From: Exophiala sp. HKRS030
Taxonomy: Eukaryota > Ascomycota > Eurotiomycetes > Chaetothyriales > Herpotrichiellaceae
Length of the DNA stretch: 64,000 nt
Direction of reading: 5' to 3'
Assembly: GCA_023897205.1 (NCBI GenBank)
Contig: JAHWDD010000006.1
Location: forward strand, 3,596,001 to 3,660,000
In this document: positions 48,488 through 58,238 of the stretch, in pieces
How the letters are laid out: each line of letters begins with the position of its first letter
Numbering within the stretch: the stretch's first letter is position 1
Translations under genes and position numbers: made by a program
The notes under the pieces: generated by a model
What the model saw: the letters and a program-made list of their open reading frames with translations, nothing else
What the model was told of the DNA's origin: nothing
The model's database searches: none

Positions 48488-50158
48488 ATGCCGCCTTCTT
48501 CCTTGGGAATCCCAAACGTCGACATCGTTTCAGTCGAACATCCCTGCGTGGTGCGCCACGATATTGACAAAGCCATATCCATGTTGGGAGACGCCGAAGA
48601 TCTTGCTTCTAGTCTTGAGCATGATGCTGACAAACCTCTTGGGCTCAAATTTCAGCCTGCTGATCCCGAATGTCGCCCAATTGTTTCTTACAACATTCAC
48701 ACTAATAATCTGCTTCTGAAATTTACGGTACCCAAGAGAACTGGGCGTAAGAGAAAGCGAGGTTCGGACGAACCCTTCCTTGACGAGTCACCAAGTCCTT
48801 TACGAAAGGATGCCGCGTACCTGTTACGGAGCTTGAAAGACAGTCGTGCCAAGTGTCAGGTAGAGGCTATCGGAAGCATTCACTCAACTCATGTCTGGCG
48901 CACAATGCCTGACTTTTCATACTCAACAAAGGGCTCAACCTTCATGGAAGAATTCAAGAGCAAAATCCTCCCGCAAGATCATGCACTTCTCCAACACTGG
49001 TCATTACCGAGAACCTATGGTTTGATGAATACCGAAGTATTTCCTCCTCCGGTCTTCTCGACCCAGCCTCTGCCAGCAAATTACACCTATCGTCAAAATC
49101 CTGCCGTCAGGACAATTGCCGATCCTCTGACCGGAAAAAGGTCGTTACGAAACAACCAAGCGCCTCTGAGACTCTACACTCACCAGTGTCACCATGATGA
49201 TGACACTTGGCCGGAAAAGCCACATCCCAGTTGTGTTCCTCTCGACCAACAGCCCAAAGTCCTTCAAGAAGTATGCAAGATTTTGCGGACACTCTATGAG
49301 CAGAGGCCAATATGGACACGTCGTGCTCTCCTCAATCAACTGCCCGATTCCATACCCACCGTTGTCATTCGCCATGCCATTGCTTACGTCGCATTTGCGA
49401 TAAGGTCGGGCCCATGGAGGGATACCCTCTGCAGGCTTGGTCTGGATCCACGGACAGACAGGTCTTATCGAGAATACCAGAGCATTCTTGTTCAATTGGT
49501 CTCACGTCACAAAAGCAAAGAGGAGATGCGCGAAGACTTCAGCCGAACCTGGATTCGGAGCACAGACAAAGAGTCGCATATTTTTACGGGCAAGTCAAGT
49601 GTTCCCACTGACGGCAAGTCTTGGCAACTGTGCGACCTCCATGATCCTCAGCTAAGGGCATTGGTTAAAATCCCCGACGTTCACGTTCGGCACGTGTGCG
49701 AGACGCGATATTTTGGTTGGTATCCGAGTGGAACAATGGCCAAGATCCGTGTCGCTGTCAAAGCCAAAATAGATGCGCTAATTGAAGGAGAACCACCTGA
49801 TGAGGCGGCTCTCGCAAGATTCTTGAGGTTGCCAGATGTCTGGGTTTCGACTTCGGAAGCGGAAGCTGGCTACTTGCCGAAAAATGCAACCAGGAAGGAG
49901 TTGGAATGGGCAAGCGCCTATCGCTCACTCTGTCGAACCGTCACAGGCGCGGTGCCTATAGCCGGTGGTAGTGGGAAGGGTAGGCTTAGCAAAACGAATG
50001 CCACACAAGCTACGGACGGAAGACATGTAGGGCATGATGATGGATCTGAATTGGCTCGAACCCCGACCCCGCAAGGCTATGATGACTCCGAGGAGGAGGA
50101 TGTTGATGGCGAAGACGAGGACAATCTCGACAGAGGGGAGGATCTGAACACTGTTTAG
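48488..50158 (+). CDS. TFC1: TFIIIC subunit Tfc1/Sfc1 (tau95, GTF3C5-like)
   Basis: An intronless frame of 556 residues from ATG 48488. The N-terminal region has the dimerisation-module signature of this family (EHPCVV, then a run ending PKRTGRKRKRG), and the DNA-binding module follows with RPIWTRRALLNQ and YFGWYPSGTMAKIR-type segments. The C-terminus is strongly acidic (EEEDVDGEDEDN), as in yeast tau95. The protein is part of the tauA half of TFIIIC, which binds the A box of tRNA genes and recruits TFIIIB for RNA polymerase III. It is divergent from the B56 gene. No frame breaks are seen. Confidence 0.9.
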   Translation: MPPSSLGIPNVDIVSVEHPCVVRHDIDKAISMLGDAEDLASSLEHDADKPLGLKFQPADPECRPIVSYNIHTNNLLLKFTVPKRTGRKRKRGSDEPFLDESPSPLRKDAAYLLRSLKDSRAKCQVEAIGSIHSTHVWRTMPDFSYSTKGSTFMEEFKSKILPQDHALLQHWSLPRTYGLMNTEVFPPPVFSTQPLPANYTYRQNPAVRTIADPLTGKRSLRNNQAPLRLYTHQCHHDDDTWPEKPHPSCVPLDQQPKVLQEVCKILRTLYEQRPIWTRRALLNQLPDSIPTVVIRHAIAYVAFAIRSGPWRDTLCRLGLDPRTDRSYREYQSILVQLVSRHKSKEEMREDFSRTWIRSTDKESHIFTGKSSVPTDGKSWQLCDLHDPQLRALVKIPDVHVRHVCETRYFGWYPSGTMAKIRVAVKAKIDALIEGEPPDEAALARFLRLPDVWVSTSEAEAGYLPKNATRKELEWASAYRSLCRTVTGAVPIAGGSGKGRLSKTNATQATDGRHVGHDDGSELARTPTPQGYDDSEEEDVDGEDEDNLDRGEDLNTV

Positions 50159-50661
50159 TAGTGCACGTTGAGACCATGCTTTCGAACATGTACCAGGCCA
50201 ACGAGCCAAAATCTACATGTCAGTATCCGGCAGACCTCGGGAAAGGCTACGGCTCCTACGCCTCTACTAGTTTTTTAATGTTGGGACACTTTGATTCAAT
50301 TCTTGCATGTGCGTTAACTCGTTTCGCCAAATGCGCTCAAGGACAAGAAGAATTCATGTCAAGTTGGTTGGGGCAGATTAATTTTACCGGCTCCTGGTAC
50401 TAAAATTAGCCCACAGGTAAATCAGGGGCGGATATAAGATTCATAATTGATTGTGGAAGGCTCGCACGTGATTACTGATACAAAACCGGCCTAGTCAGTC
50501 ATCCCCCTCTACTCCGTATACCAAATCCTGGGGCCGACGTACGGAGTAGCATTCTGTCTATGACCACCTTGTAATCACAGACGTTCTTTATTTATTCACG
50601 GACGCGGTGGTGATGAAGTGAAAATTCCAGATGTGGTCAACCGGTCTGATACACTAATTCA
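50159..50661. other. Intergenic with inverted TACGGAGTAG pair
   Basis: The gap between tfc1 and the next plus-strand gene. CTACTCCGTA (50509-50518) and its perfect reverse complement (50540-50549) lie 21 bases apart, about 110 bp upstream of the downstream ATG. I see no gene. Confidence 0.55.
50509..50549. repeat. 10-bp inverted repeat CTACTCCGTA / TACGGAGTAG
   Basis: Perfect arms of ten bases with a 21-base spacer, placed in the proximal promoter of the Fungal_trans_2-type gene at 50662. It could be a dimeric protein-binding site or a short hairpin. Confidence 0.7.
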
Positions 50662-52431
50662 ATGGCTACACTCATGTCAACACACCCAATCTCACCGTTC
50701 ACTCTTAAGAATGCGGGTTCCGGCAAGAACAACGGTAGATCCAAACAGTACAGAAAGATCAGATGGAGAGAATATGACCCAAGTTCCAAAGCTGGGGCTT
50801 CTGAAGCCGACCCCTTCGTATTGTGGAAGCCACCTGTCGATGAAGCAGCAGTGGTGAATCAGCCCAAACCGAGAAAGTCAAATGTCAAATATCGCAAGGC
50901 TTTGGTTTCCAAGTCAGAGGGAAAATCGTCGCCGCTTAGCTCGGCCTTTACAACCCCATCGCCAATGGAACCATTGCCCTGCAATGCCACACGCGCGAAT
51001 CCATTTGTCAAGCTGCCGATAAAGAGGACAGACTGCGTCGATTCAACTTTGGATTACTTCATCACAATATGCCATGGTCTCCCTTCCAATGATGCTAATG
51101 CACCCGCCAGAGTAAATCCTCACCTGTCCATGCTGTTGCCTTTTGCATATCAACACACATTATTGTTTGAATCGCTCATTGCTGTATGTCGGGCTTCCGT
51201 TCTGATCTCACTGGGTCGTTCAGCCTTCGATGACAAAGCCTTCATACACCATCGTGGGGAAGCGATGGCCGGGCTCAATGCGAGATTGAGCTCGGATTGT
51301 TCCACCGACGACGCTGCCTTATTGACGGCAACTATGCTAATGACGTTGGAATATCTAATCGGCAATAATAAAGGTGTGATAATGCACAGTCAGGGCCTGG
51401 AGCAAATGCTCCGTATCCGGGGTCGTCGACCAGTTGACGACGATCCAGACCTGCAATCTGAACAGTGGGCAACATTCGTTGAAGATGGCCTAACTGCATA
51501 TAAAGCATTAGGTTCCTTTGTCACCGGTGTGGCGCCAGAGTTACCACACAGCTCGGCGGGGTTTGCCGGGGAAACATTCGAGAAACTCGACCTCCTGAAA
51601 CCTCTGTCATATCCTCAAAAGCCATTCAGCGAAAAGATGCAAATCATCATAGGGAGACTCCCACCAGGGGCATCGGCGTTTTGTCTGACGAGCGATGTCT
51701 CGGAGCAGATGGTCAATCTCCTGGCCTCGATAGACGCAGCTGCACAATCAGCACTCCGGATATCCGAGGAATCTCGACCACTTGATCTCGTGTCTTTAGC
51801 CAACGTCAGAATCGCGGAGAACGACCACATTCGACAACAAATGACCACGCAAAACCTCCTGTCAGCACTGCAGCGCATGACCTTGATGAATCCTCGTGCG
51901 CAGGAGAAGTATCTCTGCTTCGGACTCGTTGCCTTCCTCCACCAACTTCGGCGCATGGCCCCACTCAATCTCTTCTTGGATCCCCTGCTGAGGAGTTTCA
52001 TCACCATCCTACCTCACCACACAAAACCCTCGACACAAGAGGAGCAACACGCATTACTCTGGGCCAGCGTCTCCGTAGCGGGAATCATGGCCCTGCGCAT
52101 CTCTCCCATGCCAGGCGCCCATACCATCATGGATCACGCACTGGAATTGTACCCTGAGGCGCGGGAATGGTCACAGCTGGAGACAATTCTGAAAAGCTTT
52201 TTCTGGACGCAGAAGATAGGTGAGCACTGGCACGAAGTGTGGAAGGCAGCCACGAAACGTATGGAGAAGCTCATGCAACAGAAGAAGATTGCGGCGGATG
52301 CTAGTAGTGAGTTGGAATTGAGTTCTCGTCTGTCGGATACATGGCTCAGGCAACATATGAGAGGCGCACCACGTGAGATGATGGAAATGGGTCAGGCTCT
52401 TGGAATGTGCCCGTTTCGTCCACGGCAATAG
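50662..52431 (+). CDS. Fungal_trans_2-type regulatory protein lacking a zinc cluster
   Basis: A single exon of 589 residues from ATG 50662. The N-terminal ~90 residues are basic and Ser-rich (KNNGRSKQYRKIRWREY) but have no Zn2Cys6 motif. The rest resembles the helical fungal transcription-factor domain: HLSMLLPFAYQH, an ALLTATMLMTLEYL block, a SQGLEQMLRIRGR block and a long helical C-terminal half. Proteins of this type either act through partners or bind DNA by the basic N-terminus. Nothing indicates the target pathway. The alternative frame starting at 50618 is a shadow. Confidence 0.75.
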   Translation: MATLMSTHPISPFTLKNAGSGKNNGRSKQYRKIRWREYDPSSKAGASEADPFVLWKPPVDEAAVVNQPKPRKSNVKYRKALVSKSEGKSSPLSSAFTTPSPMEPLPCNATRANPFVKLPIKRTDCVDSTLDYFITICHGLPSNDANAPARVNPHLSMLLPFAYQHTLLFESLIAVCRASVLISLGRSAFDDKAFIHHRGEAMAGLNARLSSDCSTDDAALLTATMLMTLEYLIGNNKGVIMHSQGLEQMLRIRGRRPVDDDPDLQSEQWATFVEDGLTAYKALGSFVTGVAPELPHSSAGFAGETFEKLDLLKPLSYPQKPFSEKMQIIIGRLPPGASAFCLTSDVSEQMVNLLASIDAAAQSALRISEESRPLDLVSLANVRIAENDHIRQQMTTQNLLSALQRMTLMNPRAQEKYLCFGLVAFLHQLRRMAPLNLFLDPLLRSFITILPHHTKPSTQEEQHALLWASVSVAGIMALRISPMPGAHTIMDHALELYPEAREWSQLETILKSFFWTQKIGEHWHEVWKAATKRMEKLMQQKKIAADASSELELSSRLSDTWLRQHMRGAPREMMEMGQALGMCPFRPRQ

Positions 52432-54906
52432 GATGAAATCGTTAGTTATACTTAGTACTGTCTTCATCTATCTATAGTCGAGGACTGTAAGGCAGGAAGT
52501 TGTACTTTTAAAATGATAATTCTCACCCCTCGTCGCGTAAAGACTCCGCAAGCATTCTCCCACTTTTCACGGCCCTAGCTCTGTCAGACATATTTGGACT
52601 TATTGACTCGTCTCGCCGAGTAGTACTTTTGCTACCTAGCCCCCTCACCGTGACAGACCTTCTTGAAGGTAGTAGCAAAATCCTTGCCCCTTTGGACTTT
52701 GTGCTTACTGGCTAGAAAACAACTCTACATTAACTTATCCCAGATCGGCTTCATGAGTTCTCCTTCTAGCCATTCCTTCACTTCATAAGTAATTATTGTT
52801 AAAGTTACCGACCCTCACGTCGACCCTAGAGATAAAAGCGACAATAGAAGAACTACTAAGTAGTGTTAACAGCCCTCGACACACTACTTGCGGACGGAAT
52901 GACCGATAATTTCTCCTTGAATCGAGATCGGAAGCTTGCCACAATTCGTGCCCTTCCTATGTACTCAACACTATCGCAATCGAGTAGACCTTCATGAAAC
53001 ACTCTCGCGATTCGGTCGCAAGGAGAGACTTGGAAACGAGAGATGGCTGAGGTGATGAAGGACCGGATTCGATCTCAGTAAAAGTCGTATATGAAGAGCA
53101 CCAAATTTGCTAGACGACACTTGATGACAACCCTTTCCGTACCCTTATTCTGACCTCAACCTGGCTTGGATGCGAGCATCTTTTGGAACATGTATATAGA
53201 GACTCTCTTAAGTCCCAACCTGGAAGAAGTCAGACAACATGTTATACGAATGGCTTTGTCTAGGTCACGAAGTACTTAAAGTAATAGGCTAAGGATTTAT
53301 ATAATAGCATAAAACTCATAAAGAAGAGCGAGACCGGAGTACTGCTATAGTGTACTTAGTACCACCACTACTAAGTATATAGGAAGTCCTATCCAAAAAG
53401 AAGTTTCAAGGTACTTACTGCATTTCTCTCTACTCGCATAAGTAGATATACGGTACTAAGGTATCTTAGTGCTTCCGCATTCAAGTCACCGAAGTACTGC
53501 TAGCAGGGTTGCTACTCCTGCCTATTGCTATTACTTATAACTAGTATAAACAAAGCCAAACTGATCTAGAAATGGCAGTTTTATTTGCTATATTTCAGAG
53601 TATAGGATTGAATTAATACCATTAGTACTAATGATAATAATCAATAAGGAGAGTAGATCTCACTGTAAGTATTAGGTCTTCAATAGAGCAAGCACTGCAA
53701 GTTCAAGTCCTACTAGTAGAAATTGTAGCGGTTCATTCATAATGGTTGTAGCTTGGGAAGGAAAACAAACGCGGCACGACACATGCCGTTTTCGGCTTAG
53801 CACCTGGACAGCATGCAGACTTGAAATATTACCGCCCCGTGGTAAGTTCTCAAGCACGAACGACTTCTAGTTACAGCTCTCTGGCATTGATGTTAGCATA
53901 CTTAGTATCTTTCCTATACTTAGTATAGGTCCTATCTCAATCAGAAGAAAGGACTGTATTGGTGCTGAGCACTACTAGTCTTCCCCCGAAGACAAGGAAG
54001 GCATACGTATATACGTACTACTAAGTACTTAGTAGTAGTGTGATTTTTAAGTAGGAACAACCAACGACCCTACATATATGCCCTTTGATGAGTACTAAGC
54101 ACTTGTGTTTACTATTAGTATCAGTCAGTACCGCACTGAGTCTTAGTTCGCTTTTATCGCCATGGTTTGCTGAGGAGGACATGTTTAAGGGTTTGTTGAA
54201 TACTTAGTAGTACTACTTAGTCTGGCACGTAGAGAACCATCTTGTATATAATATTACAAGCTAACCAGAAAGCAGTCGTCCTCCGAGTAACTACAGTACA
54301 TCATGCTCTCTCTCTCTCTGTCTGTCTGTCTGTCTGCACGGATGCTGCTTGAAAGTGTAGCTAAAAAAAAACTCGAAGACTTTAGAGCATTGCGACTGGA
54401 GTCGTTGTTCCCAGCGTGGGCCATGACGGACAAATACTACTTTGTTCTCTTTCATATTTAGTATTTGTTTGTGATCATGATCTTTAACGGGCAAATAGCA
54501 AATATTGGCAACCACCTTAAACCATGGAACCATGTATAGAATTGTTGCTGGGGGCATTTGCGATTTTAAGAACTCAAAGAAAACCGAAACACAAATGAGC
54601 TGTTCATCTCAAACAGTACTGCGGCGAGTCGACCATAGATAATAAGACGTAAAGTGAAAAAAGTAGATATTTTGTTCATTCGTATTAAGATCAAGTCTTA
54701 GTTCCTCTTTCTTCTTGTAAACATACAAATTGTCATGAAAACGCTTCAGTGGTGCATTAGACACGTACAACCGCTAGAGCAGCAGTAACCAACCCTCCGA
54801 AAACAAACGACAGCAGCCATAACACCATGTTGCCAGTAGAGCCTTTATGTCCATTATTGAAATCGAGCAGGCAGTTTTTTCATCTCTCCTTCATCAAAGG
54901 TGTAGT
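52432..54906. other. AT-rich, gene-free island with TACTTAGTA/TACTAAGTA words
   Basis: About 2.4 kb with almost no open frames and clearly higher A+T than the flanking genes. The palindrome-like word TACTTAGTA or its complement occurs at 53353, 53369, 53899, 53917, 54019, 54026 and 54201, along with many near-matches (ACTACTAAG, TAGTAGTAC). A CT/GTCT microsatellite lies at 54306-54335 and an A9 run near 54362. No transposase, terminal repeat or reverse transcriptase fragment is visible. It may be an old repeat eroded by RIP-like mutation, or simply AT-rich spacer. Confidence 0.6.
54306..54335. repeat. Compound CT / GTCT microsatellite
   Basis: About seven CT units run into four GTCT units. 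It lies inside the AT-rich island. Confidence 0.85.
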
Positions 54907-55576
54907 TCAAGCCTTGTTTGGTGGTGGACCAGCAGGTGGTTGGTAAACGTCGTTTCCACCTCTGCTGTAGGTGTTGTTGGGTGATTGCATCTCGACATCT
55001 GTTTGTCTACCACCGAAATAGCCTTGATTCTCTCCATAATAGCCATTGGTAGGAGGTTGGGTCTGATTGTAGGTAGGAGGAGGTTGGTAGGTCTGGGGAG
55101 GTTGTTGGGTTTGATAATTGGGATTGTATTGTGCTTGTCCATGTCCCCAAGGTGTACGACCTGCCCAACCTGTTCCGTAGAAAGGTTGGCGACCGCGCTT
55201 ACGTCTGCGACGAGAGCTGATGCATCTAAGAGGAGATTAGTAGTGTTCGTTGGGAAAATGAGCGAGATGGAGGATGGACTTACGCGCAGAAGAAAAACAG
55301 TAACAGGGAGGCTGCCAGGATGACACCGAGGGCGGTCCATCTTCCCCAGCTATTCCATGTCGACCTACATCTGTAGGGTTGTCCTAGGGAATTGTAACAT
55401 CTATTCATGATGAGAGGATTAGCGTTAAGTTTGCGTGGTAGGAGTAGAAGTGCGACGAATGCGCAGGGTGGGGAGAGAAGAGTAACGGGATGATATAAGA
55501 GCAAAAGGATCAAGGGAGTGGCAAATTGAGGGCCTTACACGTCGTAGTATTGTCTTGCGACAAGAGTTCCGGACAT
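54907..55576 (-). CDS. RCR (Congo red resistance)-type small membrane protein
   Basis: Three exons (55576-55539, 55400-55284, 55225-54907) with introns of 138 nt (GTAAGG...AATAG) and 58 nt (GTAAGT...TTAG) give 157 residues. The start MSGTLVARQYYD lies in a tiny first exon. After a luminal Cys-containing segment (RCRSTWNSWGRW) comes one membrane helix, then the family's juxtamembrane block SSRRRRKRGRQPFYGTGW and a Pro/Gln/Tyr-rich cytoplasmic tail with PPPTY- and QPP-type motifs that can bind WW domains of Rsp5-like ubiquitin ligases. Yeast Rcr1/Rcr2 act in vacuolar and plasma-membrane protein sorting and affect chitin deposition. The long minus-strand frame at 54894-55340 is a shifted shadow of this gene. 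Confidence 0.85.
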
Positions 55577-57070
55577 GGTGGTAAGAGGTTACGTGGAGGT
55601 GGAAGTTGGTATTGGTGATGTCAAAGTGGATGGACAAGAGGTTGCCAATGACGATTGAATTTGTAGGTGAGAAGATCCGCGAGAGTGCCAAGGAATCTTG
55701 GGTTTGATATGATTGATGGGAGGGAATAAATGTGAAGAGATGATGATATCGTTTGGTATTCCAATTCTACGAGGCTGTGAAGCGCAGTGTTGGACAGGCA
55801 AACGAATTGACAAAGGGTAGAATGTCAAATATCGAGAAGATGAGGGCGAGGAGAATGGCCGGGGATGGTGCAGCAATGACGAATATGACCTATATGACCT
55901 TGGAGGGCCCAACACTAAAACTAATAAGTCATACCGTAAGTGCCTCGCACCTGCCTCGTGCAAAGGAACGAGGCGCAGCAGATGCAGAAGCAGCAGCAGC
56001 AGACGTAGCAAGACTTGCTTCAAAGGCCAAAGTCACTCAGAGCTAGCTTCTCCCGGTCGATCACGGGTAGCTTCTGGGTGGCTGCGGCACGAGGTTAAGC
56101 GGGTTTTGGGGACCTAGAGTACCTAGAGCACCTAGAGCACCTCGAGTGGGCTTCTAGAGGCTGACTACGGAGAAGTCGTTCGGACACGTGACATTAGAGT
56201 CTGCCACTCAGGCTACGGAGCTAAAGTGCGAGGAGGCTTGGAAGTCGCTAGTCTGAGTTGCCCCGTCATCGGTGGAGTTGATAGTGGCGGAGTCCCCTGA
56301 TTGATTGGATGATCAGAGAAAATGCCAAGATCTCTCTCTTGGCAGTGGGCGGAGAGTGAATGCTCCGTGAGCTCGTCGTCGTCGTGATTTGGAAGCTTCG
56401 ACCATTTCATTCCTACCTCGGCTAGGCTTTGAATGCTGCCTAGAACCACGCCTACGGAGTACACCTCTGCTTATACAGAGTCATCGCTATTGTCACACAA
56501 TACTCGTAGACGCCTGATCAAGTATCACAAGGCTGAACATCTCTCTTCACCTTCGGCAGTGGTGTAACAATCCAACATGACTACAAGGCGCTTCTCATAT
56601 AGACAATGACTCTTGCGATTCATTTTACGAGTGGCATCGTGTGGTAGTTTATCTATTACTATAGTAGATACCTGCCGTTCAATTCTTGGCTACGCGTCAC
56701 TGTTCGCAGTCGGCATCGAAAACCTCCCCAATACCTGGAGATGTTCCAACTCATAGCGACCCCGATCGTCGTGTTCGGGTATCTGCTATTGTCCATCAGT
56801 CACACCAACATGCCAGTGCGACCCCATGCTGTAGCCTGTACCTACCCCTTGACAGCTCCAGAGAGCGATCATACTCCGTAGATATGCAGCATAACGCAAT
56901 CCGGGGTATCTTGTTCCATTTCAAGCCTTGCCTTATACCCTTTACCTTATACCCACGCCACACCAATATTATGAACCAGATCATCCACTCCTGGCCAATC
57001 GTTCCCCTTACTCGTACAATTATCCATCATATCACCCAAATCCACATGAGCCACAATACACAGCAACCCA
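55577..57070. other. Intergenic between the RCR gene and arl8
   Basis: About 1.5 kb without a supported gene. It holds a short 9-bp direct repeat (ACCTAGAGC-type, four copies at 56112-56147) and two copies of the window-wide word (TACGGAGTA at 56453, TACTCCGTA at 56872). The plus-strand frame at 56686-57138 is not convincing as coding. Confidence 0.5.
56112..56147. repeat. 9-bp direct repeat, four copies
   Basis: Four adjacent units of ACCTAGAG(T/C) with the last ACCTCGAGT, between the RCR gene and arl8. It has no known role. Confidence 0.75.
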
Positions 57071-57679
57071 CTACTTCCCAGACCTTGCCACCAACCATTG
57101 AAGCACCGCCTCAAGATTCGTCTCCTCTTTGGCACTGACCCCATAGCAACTGATCTCGCGGTGCACAATCAACTTCAGATCCAGTTGGTCGATCAGCTCG
57201 TCCACCGTCAACTTGTCCGGCAGATCTGACTTATTGCCCAGAATCAACAAGGGGATCCCTTCCAAACTTTCCTTTGCGAGAAGCGCGTGCAGCTCTTCCT
57301 TGGCTACAGGTATCGCCGCTTTGTCTGTAGCATCAACGACGAAGAGAATAGCATTCACCCCGCGGCAATACCGCTCCCACATCGACCTAAACCTCGGTTG
57401 ACCTCCGAGATCCCAACATTTGATTGAGACGTGGCCTTTCTTCACTTCCTTCTTGTTGAATGCCACCGTCGGTAATGAGTCGCTTGCAAAATCATTCCCC
57501 TTGATTGACATGACTTAGTGACGTCGAAATCCAGGTTTCACCAAAGCGACACTTACCGCCAGGACGCGCACCAAACTCGTTTTTCCTGCATTCTGTAGGC
57601 CAACAATGGTCACATCCATTTCAGTTGCCCAGAAAACCCACAATAACCAGTCCCATAGCCAGGTGAAGAGGTCAGCCAT
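57071..57679 (-). CDS. arl8: Arl8-type small GTPase
   Basis: Two exons (57679-57557, 57499-57071) and a 57-nt phase-0 intron (GTAAGT...TCAAG) give 183 residues, the usual Arl8 length. Visible boxes are GLQNAGKT (P-loop), WDLGGQPRFRSMWERYCRG (switch II), NKSDLP and SAK (guanine binding). The start MADLFTWLWDWLLW is the hydrophobic/aromatic N-terminal helix typical of Arl8, which lacks the myristoylated Gly2 of Arf and binds membranes after N-acetylation. Arl8 sits on lysosomes/vacuoles and late endosomes and recruits tethers and motor adaptors. In the Asp/Gly of switch I, the sequence TVAFNKKEV replaces the usual TVGFN-type motif, a mild divergence. It shares a divergent promoter with the zinc-cluster gene. 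Confidence 0.93.
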
Positions 57680-58238
57680 CCTGGCTATTCGATGAATCCA
57701 CTTGGAGCTGTCCCACGCATCAAGCAGCGACTTCGCACCAACTCTGTAGCTGAGATCGACGGACAATTCCAAGCCGAGACTTAACACTGCTTGACAATGA
57801 TAAAGAAATGTCTTGGATAAAGTCAAGAAAAATATCTGTGTTGCCTGGCTCAATCAAACTCCACGATGGATGTTGATGATGACTGGCCCATCAGGAACAA
57901 AGCACAAACGTTGTGACGCCCAGTTGTGACGCCGAACTCCTTCCGCGATCTCGACCACGTGATTTGATCGTCTTCGGAGAAAAACGTCATTCAAATGACC
58001 GTCACCAACTGTCAGTGACGATCCTTTTCTGCCGATCTCGGGTCCTTGGAAAATCTTGATCTGATTAGATTTACTCAATTGATATCACCATCACCACATC
58101 CGTATACCTCAGGTTCCTTCATCATCCGACCCTCACATCTGCATGCTTGAGCGTGTCCAGATGGTGATCTGGCTCAAGGTCGTACCACGGGAAATGTGAT
58201 TTAACCCCGTGCTCCTCCTTGATGGTTGAGCCGCGGAC
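57680..58238. other. Divergent promoter of arl8 and the Zn2Cys6 gene
   Basis: A 560-bp gap between two oppositely oriented start codons. No gene and no copy of the TACGGAGTA word are seen. Confidence 0.5.

Noticed and set aside
53680..53720. tRNA-like GTTCAAGTCC box
   Set aside because: No acceptor or anticodon stem could be built around it; it sits in the AT-rich island.
54894..55340. 148-codon minus-strand open frame
   Set aside because: It overlaps RCR exons in another frame and starts in the region of exon 2; the spliced RCR protein explains the sequence.
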